NCBI GenBank assembly: GCA_020438665.1
Contig: JAGQUE010000088.1
Coordinates: 4,636 to 13,823, forward strand
Reading direction: 5' to 3'
Length of the DNA stretch: 9,188 nucleotides
DNA from: Nocardioidaceae bacterium
GTDB taxonomy: Bacteria > Actinomycetota > Actinomycetes > Propionibacteriales > Nocardioidaceae
Numbering within the stretch: the stretch's first letter is position 1; every line of letters starts with the position of its first letter. Positions 1-5,338 of the stretch are shown piece after piece. The notes beneath the pieces were generated by a model, which was given only the letters and a program-made list of their open reading frames with translations, had not been told where the DNA came from and ran no database searches. Both the position numbers and the translations under genes were made by a program.

Positions 1-18
1 ACCAGTGTGATCGGTGTG

Positions 19-32
19 GCTCTCTTTCGGTT
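19..32 (+). repeat. Left sub-terminal inverted repeat of the IS
   Basis: GCTCTCTTTCGGTT is the exact reverse complement of 1311-1324. It lies 12 bases inside the left ACCAGT hexamer. Pairing does not extend on either side. Confidence 0.7.
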
Positions 33-41
33 TGCGTTCCC

Positions 42-138
42 GCTGGGCACCGTGCCGGTGCGTGGCTCCAGAGGGGACTGCCCAGCTCTCAGTAGCAGTG
101 CCCGCCCGGCGTCAACTGCCAACGACAAAGGAGGGCGG
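42..138 (+). ncRNA. Candidate bridge RNA region of the IS110 element
   Basis: IS110-group elements express a structured guide RNA from the non-coding end before the transposase. Two stem-loops can be drawn here. GCTGGGCA at 42-49 pairs with TGCCCAGC at 79-86, enclosing 29 bases. CCGCCC at 102-107 pairs with GGGCGG at 133-138, enclosing 25 bases. Two successive loops match the target-loop then donor-loop order known for IS621. The second stem also takes in part of the ribosome-binding site, so folding could limit transposase translation. A competing small hairpin exists at 47-61 (GCACCG/CGGTGC). The region is shorter than the IS621 RNA, and I could not assign a complete set of guides, so this is a candidate only. 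Confidence 0.35.
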
Positions 139-143
139 AGCAG

Positions 144-1343
144 ATGGCGAAGGTGTTCATCGGGGTCGATCCCCACAAGCTGTCGGCCACCATCGAGGTC
201 ATGGACCGACACGAGACAGTGTTGGCGACGGGTCGGTTCGGTACCGACAAGGTCGGGTACGCGGCGATGCGCCGGCACGTCGCGGGCTACCGGGACCGGA
301 CCTGGGCGGTCGAGGGCAGCAACGGCGCCGGCCGCCCGTTGGCCCAACGCCTGCTGGCTGATGGGGAGCATGTGGTGGACGTGCCGGCGAAGCTGTCGGC
401 ACGGGCGCGGCTGCTCGACACCGGGCACAACCGCAAGACCGATGCCCATGACGCGCACGCGGTCGCGGTGGTCGCGGTCCGCACTCCGGTGTTGCGGGTG
501 TTGTCCTACGACGCCGACCTTGAGGTGCTGCGGATGCTGGTCGACCACCGCGACGAGCTCACGAAGGCGAAGGTCCAAGCGGTCAACCGGCTCCACCGGG
601 TGCTCTCGGAGCTGGTGCCCGGGCAGACGAAGAAGGACATCACACCCCTGCAGGCCAAGAAGATCCTCGCCGGGGTGCGGCCACGCGACGTTGTCGGCAA
701 GACCCGCAAACGGCTCGCCGCCGAGCACCTGGCCGAGATGGTCGCCCTGGAAGCGAAGATCAAGGCCTCCAGCAAGGAGCTCAAAGCGCTCGTGGTTGCG
801 CGTGGCTCCCATCTGATGGACCTGACCGGCGTGGGGCCGGTGGTGGCCGCCCGGGTCCTCGCCGATGTCGGTGACGTGGCCCGGTTCACCGACCGCAACC
901 GGTTCGCGTCCTGGACCGGGACCGCGCCCCTGGACGCCTCTTCCGGTGAGCAGATCCGCCACCGGCTGTCGCGGGCGGGGAACCGCAAGGTCAACCATGT
1001 CATCCACATCGCCGCGGCCTGCCAGATCCGCGTCGAAGGCCCGGGCCGGGCGTACTACCGGCGCAAGCTCGCCGCGGGCAAGACACGGATGGAGGCCATG
1101 CGCTGCCTGAAACGACGCATCGCTGACGCCATCTACCGACAGCTGGTGGCCGACGCCCGCGCCGCCCACGCCGCCGGCATGGGCGCGGGCCCGGGAGGGC
1201 ACCGCGGGGCGTCACTCATATCCAGCGCGACCGGCTCTCACCCGCACACCGGCACTTCGGATCAGCCACTTCCCGGACCCGCCTCACCGACGCTACGCCC
1301 AACCCCCCGGAACCGAAAGAGAGCACTCACCCCGACCAGTTGA
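144..1343 (+). CDS. IS110-family transposase (DEDD / serine recombinase)
   Basis: This 399-residue enzyme catalyses excision and insertion of the surrounding element, acting on DNA with an RNA guide in the studied family members. The N-terminal RuvC-like domain (about residues 1-155) shows the DEDD acidic residues: D9 in VFIGVDPHK, E57 in WAVEGSNG, and D100 and D103 in KTDAHDAHA. The C-terminal transposase-20 domain (about 220-335) has the helix-hairpin-helix-like LTGVGPVVAARVLADVGD, then GTAPLDASSGEQ with candidate nucleophiles S266/S267, then RLSRAGNRKVNHV. The ATG start has an AAAGGAGG ribosome-binding site about ten bases upstream. The last 50 residues are Pro/Ser/Thr-rich and run through the right-end repeat, so they are probably read-through of the element end rather than a folded domain. 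No frameshift or missing catalytic residue is seen, so the gene looks intact. Confidence 0.95.
   Translation: MAKVFIGVDPHKLSATIEVMDRHETVLATGRFGTDKVGYAAMRRHVAGYRDRTWAVEGSNGAGRPLAQRLLADGEHVVDVPAKLSARARLLDTGHNRKTDAHDAHAVAVVAVRTPVLRVLSYDADLEVLRMLVDHRDELTKAKVQAVNRLHRVLSELVPGQTKKDITPLQAKKILAGVRPRDVVGKTRKRLAAEHLAEMVALEAKIKASSKELKALVVARGSHLMDLTGVGPVVAARVLADVGDVARFTDRNRFASWTGTAPLDASSGEQIRHRLSRAGNRKVNHVIHIAAACQIRVEGPGRAYYRRKLAAGKTRMEAMRCLKRRIADAIYRQLVADARAAHAAGMGAGPGGHRGASLISSATGSHPHTGTSDQPLPGPASPTLRPTPRNRKRALTPTS
1311..1324 (-). repeat. Right sub-terminal inverted repeat of the IS
   Basis: AACCGAAAGAGAGC is the exact reverse complement of 19-32. It lies 10 bases inside the right ACCAGT hexamer and within the last codons of the transposase gene. 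The near-equal distance of the two arms from the presumed ends supports the proposed boundaries. Confidence 0.7.
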
Positions 1344-1361
1344 CAACAGAGGGGAGCCGAA

Positions 1362-1406
1362 GTGACGCTCATTCAACTCGCGTGGCTGAAGGCCGTGCCG
1401 ACCTAA
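1362..1406 (+). other. Possible 14-codon ORF or gene remnant beside the IS
   Basis: A GTG-started reading frame of 14 codons (MTLIQLAWLKAVPT) ends at TAA. AGAGGGGAG stands about five bases before the start, a good ribosome-binding match. It is in the same frame as the transposase and lies 18 bases after its stop. It could be a leader peptide for the kinase gene, the tail of a host gene interrupted by the IS, or chance. I recognise no relative. Confidence 0.15.
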
Positions 1407-1460
1407 CGCCAAGTCGCTTTGGGCGATGGCAGCATGGAGGCCACTGAGAGAGGGGACGCG

Positions 1461-2630
1461 ATGGGTAGTCCGGTCGAGTTCATGCTGACCGATGTACGAG
1501 ACAAATACGAGGCCATGCCCTCGTCTAGAGCCTTCGACCGCCTGTACGACGACCCCGAGTGGGGTCACATGTTTGCCGTCCTCCATAAGCGGCTGAACGA
1601 GCACTTCACCGCTATCAATGGTCGGGTTGCGACGACCCGGCACTACTGGGCTGACAACAGCAGGGACATGCTCGCGCTCATTGCGGACATCGAGGCCGAC
1701 CTGCACATCCTCAAGCGGGCAGGGGTCGAAGTGGAGCTGGCAATCGCTTACGAGGACGCGCTGGACCGGTGTCGGCCGTGGCTCGCCATGAGCGGCGGCA
1801 GCCCGATCCCGGAGGACTTCGAACCGATCGAAGTCATTAGTTACGAGACAGTCTTCTCCCACGCGGCAAAGACCGTGAAGCTGAAGAAGCACCAAGAGCC
1901 CATCCAACTGAAGATGGTGGGCAGCGGGTCCTTCGCCCACGTCTACTCGTATGTGGACCCCGACTACGGCATCAAGTTTGCCATCAAGCGTGCCAAGGGG
2001 GACCTTGACGAGCGGGACCTAGAGCGCTTCGTGAAGGAGTTCGAAGTGCTCAAGAAGCTGAGCTTTCCCTACGTCGTGCAGGTCTACCGCTACGACGAGG
2101 CCCGCAACGAGTACCGCATGGAGTATTGCGACACCACGTTGCGCGAGTACATCGCCAAGAGGAATGCGAGGTTGAGCTTCGCAGCGCGGAAGCGAATCGC
2201 GCTGCAGTTTCTGTACGGGGTCAACTACCTACATCACGAGAGATTGCTACATCGCGACATCAGCCTCCAGAACATCCTGCTGAAGGTCTACGACTCCGGC
2301 GCGGTAGTGGTCAAGCTCTCAGACTTCGGGCTCGTCAAAGATCAGTCGAGCGAGTTCACGCGCACCCAGACCGACATGAAGGGCACCGTCCGCGACCCCA
2401 TACTCAGCAGCTTCAAGGAGTACGGGGTGGTGAACGAGATCTACGCCATCGGCCACATCCTCGCCTTCATCTTCACCGGAAGGGAGTCTCTTCCTGCCGC
2501 GAGCGACGAGGTCGGCCGCATCATCCATCAGTGCGCCGTACACAACGTCGACCAGCGCTACCAAGCTGTCACCGAGCTCATCGCCGAGGTCGAGCGGCTG
2601 GAGGCTCCACCGGTGCAGACCACCGCTTGA
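1461..2630 (+). CDS. Eukaryotic-like Ser/Thr protein kinase with novel N-terminal domain
   Basis: This protein probably phosphorylates Ser/Thr on a partner protein in the cytoplasm; no membrane segment is seen. From the ATG at 1461 it has 389 residues. I chose this start because GAGAGGGGA stands about six bases upstream; a TTG at 1419 and an ATG at 1434 are in frame but less well placed. About 150 mostly helical residues of unknown type come first. The kinase domain follows: Gly-rich loop VGSGSFAHV (153-161), ATP-binding lysine in FAIK (K176), catalytic loop HRDISLQN (D266, N271) and DFG (288-290), all intact. The activation segment reads GTVRDPIL where GTxxYMAPE is usual, so the APE motif is missing, and EIYAIG replaces the common DVYSLG. 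It therefore looks catalytically competent but divergent around substrate binding. The membrane-protein operon begins 144 bases downstream, and the local setting suggests a defence or stress-signalling role (inference). Confidence 0.9.
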   Translation: MGSPVEFMLTDVRDKYEAMPSSRAFDRLYDDPEWGHMFAVLHKRLNEHFTAINGRVATTRHYWADNSRDMLALIADIEADLHILKRAGVEVELAIAYEDALDRCRPWLAMSGGSPIPEDFEPIEVISYETVFSHAAKTVKLKKHQEPIQLKMVGSGSFAHVYSYVDPDYGIKFAIKRAKGDLDERDLERFVKEFEVLKKLSFPYVVQVYRYDEARNEYRMEYCDTTLREYIAKRNARLSFAARKRIALQFLYGVNYLHHERLLHRDISLQNILLKVYDSGAVVVKLSDFGLVKDQSSEFTRTQTDMKGTVRDPILSSFKEYGVVNEIYAIGHILAFIFTGRESLPAASDEVGRIIHQCAVHNVDQRYQAVTELIAEVERLEAPPVQTTA

Positions 2631-2758
2631 CAGAAGGCCCAACTGATCGGCGCGCCCGGCGCGAGGACCCGCCCGGCCTCGCGGCGAACTGAGGCAGCAC
2701 CGCGGAACAGTTCCTTGCCAGTCTCAACCAAGTACACCTAGCGCCTCCATCGCCTGAC

Positions 2759-2777
2759 CTCCACACTGTGGAGTGTG
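2759..2777 (+). promoter_or_regulatory. Palindrome over the start of the membrane-protein gene
   Basis: CTCCACA at 2759-2765 and TGTGGAG at 2767-2773 form a perfect 15-bp dyad around one central C. A second inverted repeat overlaps it: CACACT (2762-2767) and AGTGTG (2772-2777), with a four-base loop. The second repeat includes the GTG start codon, and the first includes the GGAG upstream of it. The site could be a repressor operator, or an RNA hairpin hiding the start. Only the symmetry is seen; the function is inferred. Confidence 0.3.
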
Positions 2778-3374
2778 AAGTCACAGCCCGCCGTCACCCA
2801 AGGGCTGGTTTGGCCTTGGGACTGGAGCATCCCTTGGCGGTGGGACTGGAAATGGTTCGTAAGTGGTCAGATGGCCGCAGTTGGTTTCATTCTTGGCGCG
2901 CTGGGTTTCGCCGTGACTCTCTGGCAACTTCATCGAACGCGCTCGGCCGCGGAAGCTGCGGCGGCGTCATCAGATCGGACGAAGTCGATCCTTCGCACCT
3001 CAGATATTCGAAGGACCATCGCCATCTCTCAGGAGTTGGTCCGCCGGCTGCTGATGCCCACAAATAGGTTGCCGATCGGCGAGCGCCGGATGGCAGCGGA
3101 AGACTGGCTCACAATCTATGCGCGGATCCACGCGCTGCTCGAGGCCCAAGAGCTTGGCGTGAGGCATCCGTCCTTGGTTGGCGTGATGGACGACATCGCT
3201 GCGGAGCTCTTGATCGCGCTTGCCGCGCTGGAGTCACGTGCCGAGTGGAAGACATACAGCCTTGCGCCATTGCGTGCCCTGATCATGACGTACAACAAGG
3301 AGGCTGAGAAGATGCTTGAGCGCCTGACCGAGACTGCGGTGGCGACCGACAGGGCGGTGGCCAACGATGCCTGA
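2775..3374 (+). CDS. Trp-rich single-pass membrane protein, unknown function
   Basis: I do not recognise a named family. The protein has 199 residues. The N-terminal stretch 13-27 holds seven tryptophans in a near-alternating pattern (WPWDWSIPWRWDWKW). It is followed by one strongly hydrophobic helix at about 31-51 (MAAVGFILGALGFAVTLWQL). Then comes HRTRS, a positive patch that predicts the rest lies in the cytoplasm. Residues 55-195 look helical and charged with no further membrane segment. The first usable start is GTG at 2775. The GGAG before it is only one base away, so initiation is weak or controlled by the overlapping palindrome. Its last eight bases overlap the next gene, so the two are translationally coupled. 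Possible roles are a membrane anchor or a membrane-acting effector for the cluster (inference). Confidence 0.7.
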   Translation: MKSQPAVTQGLVWPWDWSIPWRWDWKWFVSGQMAAVGFILGALGFAVTLWQLHRTRSAAEAAAASSDRTKSILRTSDIRRTIAISQELVRRLLMPTNRLPIGERRMAAEDWLTIYARIHALLEAQELGVRHPSLVGVMDDIAAELLIALAALESRAEWKTYSLAPLRALIMTYNKEAEKMLERLTETAVATDRAVANDA

Positions 3375-3717
3375 CCAAGACACCAGGGACAGCCTCCGAC
3401 GCGCACAACAGACGCTGGTGGATACGCGGCTCGGCAAGATCGAATGGCGCCGAAGCGAGTCAGGAGAATACATCGCCGAGCGCGAGAAGGCAGTTGCAGT
3501 CCTAACAAGGAGCGGGGAGCGACGGGGAAGAGTTCGCCTAGAGTTCCAAGCAAAAGGCAGAATTGGGGTTAAGACCAGAATCGAACAGGTGCTCGCCGAG
3601 GCGGAACCTTTCCCGTACGAATTAGAACTGGATTCAGCATTGGCCCTCCTCTACCAAGAGGTCGAAGGGCGTCTCGGAGCCGACCCCGATGCTGCAGACC
3701 TCTTCTACGAGGAGTAG
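3367..3717 (+). CDS. Small acidic protein, first of a paralogous pair
   Basis: This is a 116-residue soluble protein with no signal peptide or membrane helix. It begins with ATG inside the end of the membrane-protein gene (ATGCCTGA overlap) and ends three bases before the next gene, so it is the middle of a three-gene operon. Its layout is a short N-terminal helix, probable beta strands from W27 to about residue 68 (GKIEW, Y35, AVAVLTR, GRVRLEF), then the helices IEQVL (72-76) and ALALLYQEVEGRL (91-103), and a tail AADLFYEE. The same landmarks recur in the following gene. It generally resembles widespread short actinobacterial hypothetical proteins with a W-containing strand and a C-terminal LLxLY helix, but this is recollection, not a database match. 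The function is unknown; a binding partner or regulator of a neighbour is plausible. Confidence 0.75.
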   Translation: MPDQDTRDSLRRAQQTLVDTRLGKIEWRRSESGEYIAEREKAVAVLTRSGERRGRVRLEFQAKGRIGVKTRIEQVLAEAEPFPYELELDSALALLYQEVEGRLGADPDAADLFYEE

Positions 3718-3720
3718 TCG

Positions 3721-4095
3721 GTGCTAGAGGAGCAGATGTCCGTAGCTGACCCGAGCGTTCCAGATTCCCATGGGCTCCGAGTAGTACTGCAGAAGACTCG
3801 GGATGGCACACTCGGGTGGGAGCAATCAGGCAGTCCCGATGCCTACCGGGGTAAATGGCCGGAAGTCGGGGATGTCTTCGTGCTGGACCGAGGGAGCCGG
3901 CATTCCGGGATTCGGCTTCGCATCATGTCGTCTGGCCAGCCAGACGCTGTGAGGCTCATTGAGCAGACGTTGTCTGACCCCAGACCAGATCCGCAGCAAG
4001 AGGACGTGGACGCGCTGCTGGCGCTGCTGTTTCAGTTGGTGCGCACGGCTCTCGGAGGCCCGGGTGCCGCTGACCTCTTCTTCTCGACGGCCTAA
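3721..4095 (+). CDS. Small protein, second of a paralogous pair
   Basis: This 124-residue protein is a diverged copy of the preceding one. The shared landmarks fall in the same order at nearly the same distances: T26/G29/W33, Y42, VFVLDR, IRLRI, IEQTL (80-84), LLALLFQ (99-105) and AADLFF (116-121). The GTG at 3721 follows GAGGAG by six bases, at the end of the upstream gene. An ATG at 3736 with GAGGAG only three bases ahead is the alternative and would shorten the protein by five residues. No membrane segment or catalytic motif is seen. Keeping two copies next to each other suggests a heterodimer, or two versions with different partners (inference). Confidence 0.75.
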   Translation: MLEEQMSVADPSVPDSHGLRVVLQKTRDGTLGWEQSGSPDAYRGKWPEVGDVFVLDRGSRHSGIRLRIMSSGQPDAVRLIEQTLSDPRPDPQQEDVDALLALLFQLVRTALGGPGAADLFFSTA

Positions 4096-4246
4096 GGCCA
4101 CACATGTCATCGGTGGGCTGGCTTGCTAGAACCTCTCGTCTCGGCCGATCCCGCGTATCCTGGGGCGGAGGGCGCCGCCTTCATTGCCCCGGTTTTCGTG
4201 CAGGCGCTGGCGGATCGAGCCCTGACGCCTATGCGATCGTGTAACC

Positions 4247-5212
4247 GTGAGTGAACCCAATCCATCGACGCGCAGCGGCTTGATCTTCGAGGACTTTGTC
4301 CGCGACGTGGCCCCGCATCTCGTCGGGCCTGGTGTTGAGTCCGAGGCTGTGTACGGCCCCAAGGATCTCGGAGTGGACATCGTCGTGGAAGGGCCAGGAG
4401 GTGAAGTTACCCTGATCGAAGCTCGTAGCGACACGCCTGCGACGCGAACTCGACTCACCCTGGTCGCCGAGCGCCTGCGGCAGGCTGCCCGAGCGGTGTC
4501 CCGAGGTCGCAGGGTGAACCTGGTGCTGGCCAGCCCAGGACTCCTGAGCGATGAGCGGTTGGAGATCCTGCGTGCCGCGGACATCAACTACTGGAATGGT
4601 CTGAAGTTGGTTCGCGCGGCCAGGGAGGCCGGGGTCTCAGTCCCATCTGACCTTGGGCTCCCAACGGGCGTCTCACTGGTGAAGCCACCCGAGACGGTGC
4701 TTAGGCAGCGCCTCCAAGCGGTTCCCAGTGGCACAGGCGGGTGGTTCGCGTATCAAGCATGGTGCCGAGATGTACTGGAATTCCTCTTCCACCCACCCTT
4801 AAACGCTCCGGCGTACGAGTCGTCAACTCAGAATCGCCACAATCGGCGAGACATAGTACTTCCAAACTATGCGGAATTCGGATACTGGCGATTCCTGAGG
4901 TCGCACTATGGTGCGGACTACGTTGTGGTGGACGCCAAGAACTCCGGTAGCCATGTAAAGAAGGCGGACGTTCTGCAATTGGCGAACTACCTAAGTTCGC
5001 ACGGTGCTGGACTCTTCGGCCTCATTATGTGCCGTAAAGGTGTGGACACGGCCGCCCAGTGGACGATTCGCGAGCAGTGGACCATGCACCGCAAGCTCAT
5101 CGTGTCTCTAAACGACGAAGACGTCCTGCAACTTCTCGAGGCCAAAAGATCGGACACCGAACCCGAGGCGTTGATTCGGCAGAAGATCGAGGATTTCCGG
5201 CTCGGTATTTGA
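4247..5212 (+). CDS. Two-module PD-(D/E)XK nuclease, Mrr-like N-terminus
   Basis: This is a probable DNA nuclease of 321 residues. The first module (about 10-130) follows the Mrr restriction-endonuclease layout: E15 in the first helix (LIFEDFV), D44 in DLGVDIVV, E58 in LIEAR, then a LSDERLEILRAADINYWNG segment like the end of Mrr domains. Its usual catalytic lysine is arginine (R60). The second module (about 165-321) shows another PD-(D/E)XK pattern: D202 in NRRDIVLPN, D229 and K231 in YVVVDAKN, and a QLANYL helix with Q244 and Y248. Here the usual Glu is Asp. The GTG start has no clear ribosome-binding site; the next in-frame GTG would remove the first helix. It stands 151 bases after the small-protein pair, so it may have its own promoter. 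The likely role is restriction or another anti-phage cleavage, with no methylase in the window. Confidence 0.85.
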   Translation: MSEPNPSTRSGLIFEDFVRDVAPHLVGPGVESEAVYGPKDLGVDIVVEGPGGEVTLIEARSDTPATRTRLTLVAERLRQAARAVSRGRRVNLVLASPGLLSDERLEILRAADINYWNGLKLVRAAREAGVSVPSDLGLPTGVSLVKPPETVLRQRLQAVPSGTGGWFAYQAWCRDVLEFLFHPPLNAPAYESSTQNRHNRRDIVLPNYAEFGYWRFLRSHYGADYVVVDAKNSGSHVKKADVLQLANYLSSHGAGLFGLIMCRKGVDTAAQWTIREQWTMHRKLIVSLNDEDVLQLLEAKRSDTEPEALIRQKIEDFRLGI

Positions 5213-5245
5213 CTGCCGCGCAAAAGCGTCAATGAGTCCCCAAAA

Positions 5246-5269
5246 GGCAATGCGATGACGTCTATTGCC
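5246..5269 (-). terminator. Weak candidate terminator between convergent genes
   Basis: GGCAAT (5246-5251) and ATTGCC (5264-5269) can pair with a 12-base loop. Read on the - strand, the stem is followed by TTTT, so it could end transcription of the HEPN-type gene about 70 bases after its stop. The stem is short and the loop long, so support is modest. Confidence 0.25.
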
Positions 5270-5338
5270 GAGTTCCTTTGCGCATCGTATTTCAACTCAT
5301 GGCGGAACCATGGGTCGAATGCCCGACCAACACGAACG

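Larger units (their letters stand above)
1..1340 (+). mobile_element. IS110-superfamily insertion sequence, near-complete
   Basis: The element carries one transposase gene with a 143-base leader and almost no sequence after the gene. A perfect 14-bp inverted repeat lies at 19-32 and 1311-1324, just inside the presumed ends. The hexamer ACCAGT occurs at 1-6 and at 1335-1340, which fits the short core that IS110-type insertion leaves at both ends. If these are the boundaries, the element is about 1.34 kb, a usual size for the family. The window starts at base 1, so the left flank cannot be seen and the left end is inferred. A six-base match alone is weak, so each end may be off by several bases. 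Confidence 0.75.

Noticed and set aside
7..816. Open frame of about 269 codons overlapping the transposase
   Set aside because: The product is Arg/Ser/Pro-rich with no motif, and the overlapping transposase has all catalytic residues.
1293..1940. - strand open frame across the IS end and the kinase start
   Set aside because: It crosses an element boundary and is antisense to the kinase, with no recognisable domain or ribosome-binding site.
1461..2630. Pseudokinase
   Set aside because: The ATP-binding lysine, HRD, Asn and DFG residues are all present; only the activation-segment motifs deviate.
3116..3553. - strand open frame opposite the membrane and first small protein genes
   Set aside because: The + strand genes have overlap coupling and paralogy that support them; this frame has nothing in its favour.
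4123..4161. Possible promoter before the nuclease gene (TTGCTA and TATCCT)
   Set aside because: The hexamers are 27 bases apart, too far for a standard promoter, and no better pair was found.
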